DNA from: an uncultured Myxococcales bacterium
GTDB lineage: Bacteria > Myxococcota_A > UBA9042
NCBI GenBank assembly: GCA_903896545.1
Contig: CAITYF010000195.1
Location: forward strand, 1-45,366
Length of the DNA stretch: 45,366 nt
Direction: 5' to 3'
The notes below the pieces were generated by a model. That model had not been told where the DNA came from. It searched no databases and saw only the letters and a program-made list of their open reading frames with translations. This document shows positions 16,808 through 25,478 of the stretch, piece after piece. How positions within the stretch are numbered: position 1 is the stretch's first letter; each line of letters begins with the position of its first letter. The position numbers were made by a program, and so were the translations under genes.

Positions 16808-17300
16808 TGCCGGGCTGCGGCGGCCGACGCGAAAGGGATCGTTACCCGGAGGGCGGAGGCAGCCGCAGGCTGACTCCGGTGCCGGCACGCGCGTCAGCGC
16901 CCTGTCGGGACTAGAGCCCGGTCCGGCCGCTTCGGCCGGATTCGCCCAAAAAATCCTGCTACTGATCGTGGGCCTCCTCGCGAACGCCTGCGGCAACACC
17001 GCCGTCACCTCCGCGCAAACCAGCGTCGACCCACCCGCGTGCACGTCGCTCACCCAGTTTGGCAACGGCCAGACCTGCGGCACCGCCGACCCCACGCTTG
17101 CCAGTTGCGGCACCAGCGCCTCACGCCTCTGCGCCGGTGGCTGGCTCTGCTACGACGCGCCCGAATACGAGCAGTGCGCCTGCACCACCGACGCGGACTG
17201 CGCCGGCAAGCGCGCCTACGTCGGCCAGGCCCGCGCGCTCAACAACAAGCAGCCTGTCGGCATCACCTGCATCGGCGGGCGCTGCGTGGAAGGCAACTGA
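16797..17300 (+). CDS. Cys-rich lipoprotein, start uncertain
   Basis: The C-terminal 115 residues look like a real secreted lipoprotein. A hydrophobic KILLLIVGLL run ends in a lipobox LLANAC, followed by about a dozen cysteines in short CxxG and CxCTTDADC patterns that would form disulfides. The only in-frame ATG is at 16797, overlapping the end of the ClpA-like gene. The resulting 50-residue leader is Arg/Pro/Gly-rich and unlike a signal peptide, and part of it is encoded by a dispersed hairpin element (16907-16951). True translation may begin at a rare codon nearer the hydrophobic run. The function is unknown. It lies 11 bases before pyrD. Confidence 0.6.
   Translation: MGTSAGLRRPTRKGSLPGGRRQPQADSGAGTRVSALSGLEPGPAASAGFAQKILLLIVGLLANACGNTAVTSAQTSVDPPACTSLTQFGNGQTCGTADPTLASCGTSASRLCAGGWLCYDAPEYEQCACTTDADCAGKRAYVGQARALNNKQPVGITCIGGRCVEGN
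16853..16875. repeat. Imperfect hairpin with GCA loop
   Basis: A 10-bp stem with one mismatch (arms GGAGGCAGCC and GGCTGACTCC) around a GCA loop, just after the ClpA-like gene. The GCA loop and the trailing ACTCC also occur in the hairpin at 35705-35731. Confidence 0.4.
16907..16951 (+). repeat. Dispersed composite hairpin element, copy 1
   Basis: A 45-base element that recurs, inverted, at 33668-33713 with four substitutions and one indel. The core is an inverted repeat CCGGCCGCTTCGGCCGG, preceded by GAGCCCGGT and followed by CGCCCAAAA. It looks like a REP/BIME-type intergenic element. Here it lies in the leader of the lipoprotein frame. Confidence 0.7.
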
Positions 17301-17311
17301 GGTCGCACCCC

Positions 17312-18388
17312 ATGTCCCTGTACCGCGAGCTGGCACGGCCAATTCTCTTTCGCAGTGACGCCGAGGACGCCCACCTCCGCGTGCTCCACCTGCTCGCGCA
17401 GTGGCAGGCGCACCCCAAAGTCTCGGCGGACGTGGTGCAGCAGCTTCTGCACGTCGCCGATCCGCGGCTGCACGTGCGCGCTTTTGGCGTCGATTTTGCG
17501 CTGCCGATTGGGCTTGCCGCGGGGCTCGACAAGCACGCCGAAGCGACGCACACGTGGGGCTGGCTGGGCTTTGGCCACGCCGAATTGGGCACCATCACGC
17601 CGCAGCCACAGCCGGGGAACCCGCGTCCACGGCTGTTTCGTCTCCCGGCGGACGAGGCGCTGATCAACCGCATGGGCTTCAACAGCGTCGGCGCGGCCAA
17701 AGTCGCGGAGAACTTGTTTGCCACGCGACCGTTTGCGATTCCGATTGGCTGCAACGTCGGCAAGAACAAGGAAACGCCCAATGAGGCAGCGGTCGACGAT
17801 TACGTGGCGGCGATTGAGCAGCTCCGCGGGCTCGCCGATTGGTTCACGCTGAACGTGAGCTCGCCCAACACGCCCGATCTGCGCAAGTTGCAAGCGCCTG
17901 GCGCGATGCGCGCGCTGGTCGAGCAGTCCGTGGCGGCGGCAGGTACTACGCCGGTGCTGGTGAAAGTGGCGCCGGATTTTGAGGACGACGCGCTGGAACA
18001 AACCGTCGACGCTGTGCTGGAAGGCGGCGCGGCGGGCGTCATTGCCAGCAATACGACGCTCACGCGCCCGAACCTGCGGGAAACGGCGCGGGCGAGTGAG
18101 ACCGGTGGCCTATCGGGCGCGCCCCTGAAGCACCTCGCGACCGCGACGATTCGCCGCGTCTACGCGCGCACGCAGGGCAAAGTGCCGCTGATTGGCGTGG
18201 GCGGCATCGCGACCGCAGAAGACGCGTGGGAGAAGCTGCTCGCGGGCGCGGATTTGTTGCAGGTGTATAGCGCGCTGATCTTTGCGGGACCGGGATTGGC
18301 GAAAGAACTGCACCTCGGCCTTTTGGACATCATGGAAGGCGAAGGCGTGAAGTCGCTGGCGGAAGTGGTCGGGCAGGAGCGCCGCTGA
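17312..18388 (+). CDS. pyrD: Dihydroorotate dehydrogenase, class 2 (quinone)
   Basis: Oxidises dihydroorotate to orotate with FMN and passes electrons to quinone; fourth step of de novo pyrimidine synthesis, at the inner membrane. The 358-residue length is right for class 2. The N-terminal helices (1-45) supply the membrane and quinone site. Motifs include GLAAGLDKHAE at 67-77, GFGHAELGTITPQPQPGNP at 86-103, INRMGFNS at 118-125, the catalytic serine in NVSSPNTPDLR at 181-191, VKVAPDF, SNTT, TGGLSGAPL and IGVGGI for phosphate and FMN. The ATG at 17312 has GAGG upstream. No other pyr gene is adjacent. Confidence 0.95.
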   Translation: MSLYRELARPILFRSDAEDAHLRVLHLLAQWQAHPKVSADVVQQLLHVADPRLHVRAFGVDFALPIGLAAGLDKHAEATHTWGWLGFGHAELGTITPQPQPGNPRPRLFRLPADEALINRMGFNSVGAAKVAENLFATRPFAIPIGCNVGKNKETPNEAAVDDYVAAIEQLRGLADWFTLNVSSPNTPDLRKLQAPGAMRALVEQSVAAAGTTPVLVKVAPDFEDDALEQTVDAVLEGGAAGVIASNTTLTRPNLRETARASETGGLSGAPLKHLATATIRRVYARTQGKVPLIGVGGIATAEDAWEKLLAGADLLQVYSALIFAGPGLAKELHLGLLDIMEGEGVKSLAEVVGQERR

Positions 18389-18893
18389 GGTCGCCGCAAG
18401 GGACGGGAATCGCGGCAGCGCTTTGCGCCGTTCGCGGGGTGGCATCTCGTCGAAACACGGACCACGTGCAGCACCGCGCGTCCAGGGTTACTGCCCGCGC
18501 ACTGAACTCGCTCCAACGCGCGTCCGCGTTTACCGGCGAGGTGCGATCACAAGGTGAAACGCCGTCCGGCGTTTGCAGAAAACGCGTTTCACTCGGTGCA
18601 AGCGTCACCGGTGTTTACAGGAATTGCACCGCATCGGGTGTTTTCCGCTTTCCGTCTTGTCGATGAGGCAAAGCACCGGGTTTGTTGCGCCGTCGGTCAT
18701 AGTTGTGCGGAATGCGACCGCGTGAGACACGTCGCGCGTTGTGTGACAATCGGCGAATCGCGTGCGCGAGCGCATGCGCTGTGCACATCGCCTTTTTCTG
18801 ACCCGCGCGGGCGGCGCGGTGCGGGCGGAGGTGGGGCCGCCATCGATAGACGACTCCGCCAAAGTCCAACCGTTGCCTGTGGGGGCCAACCTC
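18389..18893. other. 505-base convergent gap with hairpins, no gene seen
   Basis: Lies between pyrD and the adenylate cyclase, which end towards each other. It contains a hairpin AAACGCC-GTCC-GGCGTTT (18557-18574) that competes with an outer pair GTGAAACGC (18554-18562) and GCGTTTCAC (18584-18592). It also has a palindrome AGCGCATGCGCT (18769-18780), shortly followed by CCTTTTT (18791-18797), which could act as a weak terminator. Short open frames here have no domain or ribosome binding site. Confidence 0.5.
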
Positions 18894-20954
18894 TCAAACT
18901 TCCACGACGGTCCCCTCACGTGCGGCCGCGTTCGGCCTCGGCCGCGCAGCAATCAGCCAATACGTCTCCAGCAGGCCCTTGCCCTTGACCTCGATTTCAC
19001 CGCGCGCTTCGACGATGAAACGATCGCTCACCCGCTGGGCGAACGCTGCTGTGACGTGGATCGCGCCAGGTTTGCCGTGTGATTCCATGCGGCTCGCCAC
19101 GTTTACCGCGTCACCCCACAGATCGTAGACGAACTTCTGCTGGCCGATGACGCCCGCCACCACCGGTCCGGTATTGAGCCCGACCCTCAGCTCCAGTGCG
19201 TCGGGCCAGTTGCGGTTGAGTTGTTCAAGCGTCTCCATCATGTCCAGCGCCATCGTGGCCATCCGGTGCGCGTGGTCGTGCGTGCGGATCGGCAGGCCGG
19301 ACGCCGCCATGTAGGCATCGCCGATGGTCTTGATTTTCTCCACGCCGTGACGCTGCGCAATCTGGTCAAATGCCGAGAAAACCTCGCTCAGCCGCGCCAC
19401 GACCTCGTGTGGCGTCAAGCGTGAGGAGAGCTTTGTGTAGCCCACGACATCGGCAAAAAGCACGGTGACTTCGTCGAAAGCGTCAGCGATCGGGCGCTCG
19501 CCAATCTTCAGCCGTTGGGCAATCGGTTGCGGCAGGATGTTGAGGAGCAAGGACTCGGACCGTTCATGCTCGGCCTCGATAAGTCGCATCTGTTGGGCGA
19601 TCTGCGCGGTCTGTTTGGCCAATCGCGTGCTCATCGCGTTGAACGTCGTCGCGAGTTCACCGATCTCGTCGTCCGAGTACACCAATGCCTGCGCGCCCAA
19701 TTCACCTCGTGCCAGCTCGCCCGCGGTCGCCACGAGCGTTTCCACGGGCAACTGGATGTCGCGTTTGAGTCGATACGCGAGAGTCGCGCCCAGCGCCGCC
19801 AGCAGCACCGTCAGGAGCGCGACGCGGCTTGCGGTCTCCGTAGCGGCACTTCTCACCACATCGTTTGCGGCGTGCGAAAGGCCCGGCATCGCCGCGACCA
19901 GCTCGTGTAGCTTGTCCTCGACGCGGTGACCCGCACAGCCTGCCTCCCGCCGCGCTCGGTACGCGGTCACGTCGCTCGCACGCAGGTCGTCCAGCGCGTG
20001 CAGCAAGTCTGGAAACGGCGCAGCAAGGCGACGGGCCTCGGCCAGCGACGCCTCGCCTGGAACGGCGGACGGCGGCTGTTGTTGCGTCGCCGCGCAGTGA
20101 TCCACGAGCGCCAAAGGGTGTTCACCGGAAGGCGCGTCGACCCGACCGTCGCCGTCACTCAGGGCCTCGTCTTCGTGCTCCGTCTGATAAGCGGCGAGTG
20201 CTCGTTTCAAGTGCGCCATGTCATCGTCGGCTGTCGTCGTCGGATGAGCGAGCTCGACCGCGATTTGGACCCGTCGGAGCGCGTCCGCCTTGCCGGTACG
20301 CTCCGGATCGAGCCCGTCGGCGTTGCGGAGGTAGCCCCGATCACTCAGCGCGCTGCTCAACTGCCCAAAGCGCTGTCGCCGGTCCGCAACCAGTCGCCGG
20401 AGGTCAACCAACTGCGCGTTCAGCGCCTTGAGCTCCGAGCTCAGCGCCTCTTCGTTCCCGCCAAGGCGCGCTTGCAGCGCCGCCGACTGGTGCGTCGTTT
20501 CTTCCAACGCCTGCCAGAGCGCAGCCCAGTGATCCTCCGCACCGGGGCGTCGCGCGACCGTCGTCCACGCCGCTGCGGAACGAAAGCGAGCGTCCTTTGC
20601 CTGCGCAAGATCGAACGCACGCTGAGACACCAGATACCTCAAGCGCGCAGTCTCCAGCCCTTCGACCTGCCACCGCTCCAGAAATCGATCTTCGGCCAGC
20701 AGCGCGCGCAGTGCGTGGCCTTGGGCGTCGGCAGCGCTCCGGGTCAACGCTTGAGCCGGTTCGGCGATTTGGTCCTGATCGCCTTCAAACGTCACGATGC
20801 CGTAAATCGCCACGCACGTGTTGACTATCACCAACGCGATGAGCAGGCCAAAACCAAGGCCGAGCTTGGCGCCAAACGACCGCCGCGCGAGAAACGCATC
20901 CAACGGTCCAAGCACGGTGGTATTGACTTGGCTCGGTGATCGGTCTTTGCGCAT
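18894..20954 (-). CDS. Membrane-bound class III adenylate cyclase
   Basis: Makes cAMP from ATP in response to a signal sensed outside the membrane. The 686-residue protein has an N-terminal transmembrane helix at about 31-56, a long helical extracytoplasmic sensor region, a second helix (VALLTVLLAALGATLAYRL), a HAMP-like linker and a C-terminal class III cyclase domain. The catalytic domain keeps the metal Asp in LFADVVGYT, the Lys and second metal Asp in EKIKTIGDAYMA, the purine-selecting Asp in VYDLWGDAVN and the transition-state Asn/Arg in NVASRM. The Lys/Asp pair predicts ATP rather than GTP. The ATG at 20954 is chosen because the frame upstream is Arg/Pro-rich. Confidence 0.9.
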   Translation of the reverse strand: MRKDRSPSQVNTTVLGPLDAFLARRSFGAKLGLGFGLLIALVIVNTCVAIYGIVTFEGDQDQIAEPAQALTRSAADAQGHALRALLAEDRFLERWQVEGLETARLRYLVSQRAFDLAQAKDARFRSAAAWTTVARRPGAEDHWAALWQALEETTHQSAALQARLGGNEEALSSELKALNAQLVDLRRLVADRRQRFGQLSSALSDRGYLRNADGLDPERTGKADALRRVQIAVELAHPTTTADDDMAHLKRALAAYQTEHEDEALSDGDGRVDAPSGEHPLALVDHCAATQQQPPSAVPGEASLAEARRLAAPFPDLLHALDDLRASDVTAYRARREAGCAGHRVEDKLHELVAAMPGLSHAANDVVRSAATETASRVALLTVLLAALGATLAYRLKRDIQLPVETLVATAGELARGELGAQALVYSDDEIGELATTFNAMSTRLAKQTAQIAQQMRLIEAEHERSESLLLNILPQPIAQRLKIGERPIADAFDEVTVLFADVVGYTKLSSRLTPHEVVARLSEVFSAFDQIAQRHGVEKIKTIGDAYMAASGLPIRTHDHAHRMATMALDMMETLEQLNRNWPDALELRVGLNTGPVVAGVIGQQKFVYDLWGDAVNVASRMESHGKPGAIHVTAAFAQRVSDRFIVEARGEIEVKGKGLLETYWLIAARPRPNAAAREGTVVEV

Positions 20955-21003
20955 CGGTGTACGTGGGTGAAAGGCTGACTCAGTGTGTTCTGCTGATGCG
21001 GGC

Positions 21004-21023
21004 CGGTCAATACACGCTGACCG
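21004..21023. promoter_or_regulatory. Operator-like inverted repeat
   Basis: CGGTCA (21004-21009) and TGACCG (21018-21023), separated by eight bases. It lies in the 255-base gap between the divergent cyclase and DUF3105-like genes. The size and symmetry suit a dimeric regulator. No other copy was noticed. Confidence 0.3.
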
Positions 21024-21209
21024 AATTCCAACGTCACAGCCGTCGGCACCGCGGCGTGCCACAGGAGTTGCACGCTTCGCCGTCCGAGGCCGAGAGGGCA
21101 ACAGGCTTGACCCACAGAGCTTGGTGATGGACAAAGGTCGTCGTGTTTAGAGAAGATGCACGCTGGGCGCACGCTGCTACGGCCAGCGCCGATTGTGCAC
21201 GGAGGGTGG

Positions 21210-22031
21210 ATGCGAACGACGAGTGGTCATGTGGCGCGATGGACGGCGGTCGCGGCGCTTCTGGCGTGGGGCTGTGAACCGTTGTACCCAGAGGTTGAAG
21301 ACAAGTCTGACGCGGCGAGCAAGACGGACGTGACCGTCGTCACCGATACGGCCGCTGGAACGGACGCGACTGCGGACACCAGCCTGCCAGACACCGGTGC
21401 TGTTGACGCTGCGGGCTCCGATGCGACCTTTGACGCGCAGGATGTCGCGGATGCGGCGGATGCGAGCGACGTGTACGTGCCGATGCCGGCAAACGCGACG
21501 AACATCGACGTGAACGACGTCAACTGGTCGTGCACGAACCCGAACTGGCAGCCGGTGGCGTGCGCGCCCGGCACGGAGACAAGTCCGCCGTTGCTGGACG
21601 GCACGCACATTGACCTGCCGACAGCGATTACGTACGCGGATTCGCCGCCTTCTTCGGGACCGCATCGCCCCGTGTGGGCCAAGTGGGGCAGCTACGTTTC
21701 CCTCCCTGAACAGCGGTGGCTGCACAATATCGAGCACGGCGGCATCGCGTTTCTGTACCACCCGTGCGCGCCGGAATCGACCATCGCCGCCTTGAAAATC
21801 ATTGCCAAGCTGCAGCCGGCGGACCAACTCGGACCGTTTCGCTGGGTGCTCACGCCGTATCCGAAGCTGCCCGCCGCGGTTGCCGTCGTCGCGTGGGGGC
21901 ATCTCTACACGGCGTCCTGCGTGCAACCCGACGAGATCAACGCGTTCATCAACGCGCACTACCGCAAAGCGCCCGAAGACGAGGCGACGCAGGGTGACTA
22001 TCAGGAGCTCTGGCTGAACGATTGGCCGTGA
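21210..22031 (+). CDS. DUF3105-like lipoprotein
   Basis: A 273-residue secreted lipoprotein. The signal peptide ends in the lipobox LLAWGC (C22). A flexible Thr/Asp/Ala-rich linker (about 30-105) precedes a globular domain with PPSSGPHRPVWAKWG and HNIEHGGIAFLYHP, the hallmark HxxHGG-type pattern of the DUF3105 family, plus conserved cysteines. DUF3105 proteins are extracytoplasmic and of unknown function; the His-rich core hints at metal binding. The ATG at 21210 is chosen because GGAGGG precedes it and the lipobox is then at the right distance. Confidence 0.82.
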   Translation: MRTTSGHVARWTAVAALLAWGCEPLYPEVEDKSDAASKTDVTVVTDTAAGTDATADTSLPDTGAVDAAGSDATFDAQDVADAADASDVYVPMPANATNIDVNDVNWSCTNPNWQPVACAPGTETSPPLLDGTHIDLPTAITYADSPPSSGPHRPVWAKWGSYVSLPEQRWLHNIEHGGIAFLYHPCAPESTIAALKIIAKLQPADQLGPFRWVLTPYPKLPAAVAVVAWGHLYTASCVQPDEINAFINAHYRKAPEDEATQGDYQELWLNDWP

Positions 22032-22133
22032 GCACGCGGCACGACTCTTGTCCAACACGAAAATCGGCGGGTCAGGCCAGTTTCGTTCTCGGATGGGACT
22101 TCGAGCCTGCGCCACCGGCAGTGAGCCGCAATT

Positions 22134-23165
22134 TCAAAGGTTCTGTTCTCGCACTTCGGCCAGCGTGTAGTGCGCCTGCGCCGAGCGCGCGGTCTCCGGC
22201 GACAGACGTTGCACCAAGGCCCCGCTGACCAGCAAGCGCGCGTCGAATTGCCGCGTCAGCCGTTCCAATTGCGCGCCTACGCTAAGCGAATCGACACCTT
22301 CCCTGACTTGCGGCGCGCCGTCCGTTGCCACGCCGCCGGGTAGGGACGGCCCCCAGTGAATGCCGATGTTCAGTTGCACGGGTTCCGACAAACCGCCTTC
22401 GTCAGGTCCGCACCGTCCCAGCGCTTCGACACGTTCAAGAACGCGGTTCGCGGCGCGCACGGCGGCGTCGGGCTGGGTCGGAAAGAGGGCCAGAAAGCCG
22501 GAGCCCAGATACTTGTCGATGATGCCGTGCTCAGCGTGAATTTCCGGCACGATGTGCTCAAACAGCTTGTTCACCAGGGCAAACGTTCGCTGCGACTCCA
22601 AACGTGCCGCCAGTGACTCGAACCCGCGGATATCGAGCAGCAAAAGCGCGCAATCACGTTCCTTCGCCAGCGCGCTCAGGTCACGCCAGCCTTCCAGCGC
22701 CCGGAGGACCGCGGTGACGAGCCGCCGCGCGGACAATTCGGACTTGGGCTGGTAGTCATTGATGTCGTCGCGGAGCATCACCTCGCGTTCCGGCGCATCG
22801 CCCGGCTGACCCGTTCGCAGGACCACGCGGGTCAGGTGGTTGTGGTGTTCGCCGCGCAGCCATCGCAAGAGTTGCAGCCCAGCATCGCCCGTTTCCATGA
22901 CGACGTCGAGCAATACAACCGCGGTGTCGGCGTGTTGCTGGAGCAGCACCTTGGCTTCGACGCCGCTGTAGGCGTGGTCCAGGTGCAAGCGCTTGCCGTC
23001 CAACTGCACGCCTTGCAGCGCCATTTCAGTGACTTTATGCACGAAGGCGTCGTCGTCCACGACCAGCACGCGCCACGTCGCCGCTTCTGGCGCAGCCGCG
23101 GGTTGCGCCGCCGGGGCGTCTTCTTCCGCGGCAAAAACCAGCAAGTCGTCGTCAGTCGTGGGCAC
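22134..23165 (-). CDS. Response regulator with degenerate class III cyclase output
   Basis: A 343-residue two-domain regulator. The receiver domain (about 31-155) has the acidic triad D37-D39, phospho-acceptor D87 (LLDVVM) and K141, with the LRTGQPGDAPEREV stretch also seen in HD-GYP-linked receivers. The output domain (about 170-300) has the class III cyclase fold: D178 in LLDIRGFESL fits the first metal Asp, but the second is S222 (KYLGSGF instead of KYLGDGF). Catalysis is therefore doubtful. It starts with GTG at 23165 (GAGG six bases upstream), overlapping the kinase gene by 14 bases, and is its cognate partner. Confidence 0.87.
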   Translation of the reverse strand: MPTTDDDLLVFAAEEDAPAAQPAAAPEAATWRVLVVDDDAFVHKVTEMALQGVQLDGKRLHLDHAYSGVEAKVLLQQHADTAVVLLDVVMETGDAGLQLLRWLRGEHHNHLTRVVLRTGQPGDAPEREVMLRDDINDYQPKSELSARRLVTAVLRALEGWRDLSALAKERDCALLLLDIRGFESLAARLESQRTFALVNKLFEHIVPEIHAEHGIIDKYLGSGFLALFPTQPDAAVRAANRVLERVEALGRCGPDEGGLSEPVQLNIGIHWGPSLPGGVATDGAPQVREGVDSLSVGAQLERLTRQFDARLLVSGALVQRLSPETARSAQAHYTLAEVREQNL

Positions 23166-24906
23166 TTTCGACCTCGCGCCGTGGAATGTAGAGCGTCATG
23201 GCGAGACCATTGCCGGGTTCCGACGCGGTGTCAATGCGGCCGCCCAGCTGCCCGGTGATGAGGTTCCACACGATGTGCAGCCCCAACCCGCTGCCGCCCA
23301 AGCCGCGTTTCGTCGTGAAGAACGGCTCAAACATGCGTGCCTGCACGTCCGGCGCGAGGCCAACTCCGTCATCCTCGTAGCGCAAACAGGCGTCCGCGCC
23401 GACGCTCGAAATCGTGAAGCGAACGTGGCCGCTGCGACCCTCGGGGAAACCGTGGCGCAGCGCGTTGACGACGAGGTTGCTGACCACCTGGAAGACGAAA
23501 CCTGGCGCCGCCCGCAGCGTGACCTTTGCGTCGCCGTCCACCGCTACCGTCACCGGGCTGCGGCGCCATTCAGGCTCCAAACTCGTCACGGCACTTTGCA
23601 CCGCTTCCATCAGGTTGAACGACTCGACCGCGTCGCTCGACTGCCGCACTGCGACTTGTTTGAAGTTCCGCACCAGACTGCCCGCGCGCGCCAGATTCGT
23701 CGTGACCACGTCGCCCAGATGGGCCGACAACTCCAGGAACGCGTCCAGTTCGGACCGCTTCATCGCGCCACTGACAAACTTCTCGCGCATTTCCTGCACG
23801 CGCTCCTGCCACAGCGTTGCGCCCGTGAGTGCGACGCCGACGGGCGTGTTGATCTCGTGTGCAACACCTGCCACCAAGCTACCCAGCGCCGCCAGTTTCT
23901 CGCGCTCGACCAGCTCCTGTTGCGTGGCAGTTAGCCGTTCCAGCGTTTCTCTCAGCGCGCGCGTCCGCTCCGCCACGAGCGTCTCAAGGTTCGCATTCAC
24001 GCGTTCGATGTGGTCTTCTGCGCGCTTGCGCTCCGTGATGTCGGCGAACGAGCCAACCATCCGCACCGGCGAGCCATCCGGCGCGCGCTCCACGACGTCG
24101 CCGCGGTCCAACACCCAGATAACGCGCCCGTCGCGGGTCCGCATCCGGTGCTCGTGCTTGTACGGTCCGTTGCCGGCCAAACACGACTGCACCGCAGTGA
24201 AGACGGCCTCCCGATCGTCCTCGAACAGGCTGACTTCAAAGTCCTTCATCGTGTTGGTCAGGTCTTCTTGCGTCCAGCCAAGCAGCTCTGCCCACCTTGG
24301 ATTGTGCGCCAGCGCGTTCGTCTTGAGGTTCCAGTCCCACACGCCTTCGCCCGTCGCCTGCAGCACGTAGCGCAACCGCGTTTCGCTCGCAGCGACCTGA
24401 ATTTGCGCGGTGCGAATGTCCGTTACATCGTGTGCAATCACCAGAATCTGCGGCAGGCCATTTTCACCCAAGAATGGCTTCTTGATCGAGCGAAACGCAC
24501 GCACGGTGCCAGTATCATCGTCCGTCGATTCTTCCAGCACGATCTCAGTCTCACCGCGCGCCATGATGCCGAGGACGTTTTCGCGGAAGAATTCAGCCTG
24601 TTCTGGCGTCGCGCTGAAGTTGCCGTCGTGCTTCCCGACCATTTCATCCGGCGTCGTGCCATAAAAGTCGGCCAGCGCCTTATTGGCCAGCAGGAAATCG
24701 CCCTTGTGGTCCTTCAGAATCACAAAATCCGGAGTCTCATCCAGAACCGTGCGGAGAAGCTTGCGCTGCGCCCGAAGATCGCGTTCAACCTCAGCAAGTT
24801 GTCTCGCCAGCAGGTGGGCGTCGGACAATTGCTGGCGCAAGTCACTGACAGTCTGACTTGGCTGCAACGGATTGGAATCAGAAGGCGGGCGATTTGAGTT
24901 CGACAT
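23152..24906 (-). CDS. PAS-PAS sensor histidine kinase
   Basis: A 584-residue soluble histidine kinase. After a coiled-coil start (20-50), PAS1 spans about 50-165 and PAS2 with its PAC about 175-293 (GSFADITERKRAE). A second coiled coil (295-335) leads to the phospho-acceptor box VAGVAHEINTPVG with H350. The ATPase domain has the N box NLVVNALRHGF, G1 DDGVGL and G2 GGSGLGLHIV. No membrane helix, so it senses a cytosolic signal, possibly redox or a ligand through PAS. The regulator gene overlaps its 3' end by 14 bases. Upstream lies a 572-base gap with an inverted repeat. Confidence 0.92.
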   Translation of the reverse strand: MSNSNRPPSDSNPLQPSQTVSDLRQQLSDAHLLARQLAEVERDLRAQRKLLRTVLDETPDFVILKDHKGDFLLANKALADFYGTTPDEMVGKHDGNFSATPEQAEFFRENVLGIMARGETEIVLEESTDDDTGTVRAFRSIKKPFLGENGLPQILVIAHDVTDIRTAQIQVAASETRLRYVLQATGEGVWDWNLKTNALAHNPRWAELLGWTQEDLTNTMKDFEVSLFEDDREAVFTAVQSCLAGNGPYKHEHRMRTRDGRVIWVLDRGDVVERAPDGSPVRMVGSFADITERKRAEDHIERVNANLETLVAERTRALRETLERLTATQQELVEREKLAALGSLVAGVAHEINTPVGVALTGATLWQERVQEMREKFVSGAMKRSELDAFLELSAHLGDVVTTNLARAGSLVRNFKQVAVRQSSDAVESFNLMEAVQSAVTSLEPEWRRSPVTVAVDGDAKVTLRAAPGFVFQVVSNLVVNALRHGFPEGRSGHVRFTISSVGADACLRYEDDGVGLAPDVQARMFEPFFTTKRGLGGSGLGLHIVWNLITGQLGGRIDTASEPGNGLAMTLYIPRREVESAHD

Positions 24907-25478
24907 GGTTGATTCGGTGGTCGCGCGTGGAAAAGCAATGGTGGGCAGCGTATTTCAGTTCGCGGTCATGGGGTTGGGTATCGCCTGTTCTTCAAGCAAT
25001 TCGATACCCTGCGCGATCGTGTAACCCACGGTTCACGCCGTCAAGGTGAATTCGCCAAATCACGCACAAATCGCCTTGGATGGGGATAGTTGCAATTTGA
25101 ATGCCCCCTGTTGCAGTCGTCGCGTCGAAAAGAATGAGTGATGACGGGGTGTTCCGCGACTGTGGCAACTTGCGCGCTGCTCTCCATTGCCGACCATTGG
25201 ACGTAAGTCTACACATGTTGTGTGGCGTTTCCGGTGCGATCGCACTTGGCGCCAGCTACGTCGCGCTGAAAATGCGTGACATGGGCCTTGGTGGTTCGTG
25301 CCGGCGTTTACAAGTCTACACGTTTGCGCGGGCGCACTCGTGTGGGCGGTCGACCCATGCGGTGCGCGTGCAGCCGGCGATTATTGCCCAAAAAGCGTGA
25401 TCGGACGAAAGCGCTGCACGACTTGTTGAGGTAATCTGGCTATCTAATGTGTCGAATGCAAAGTGGAATTGACGAAAA
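24907..25478. other. 572-base gap upstream of the histidine kinase
   Basis: Less GC-rich than its surroundings. It holds an 8-bp inverted repeat GGGTATCG (24976-24983) and CGATACCC (25002-25009), in the leader of the kinase gene. Two direct copies of AGTCTACAC lie at 25206-25214 and 25313-25321, each followed by a GTT-containing stretch. A 99-codon open frame (25101-25400, plus) has no ribosome binding site or domain. No gene is called; a small RNA is possible. Confidence 0.45.

Noticed and set aside
18439..18666. 75-codon open frame after pyrD
   Set aside because: Covers the hairpin region and shows no recognisable protein features.
25101..25400. 99-codon open frame in the gap before the kinase
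   Set aside because: No ribosome binding site, no domain, and composition unlike neighbouring genes.
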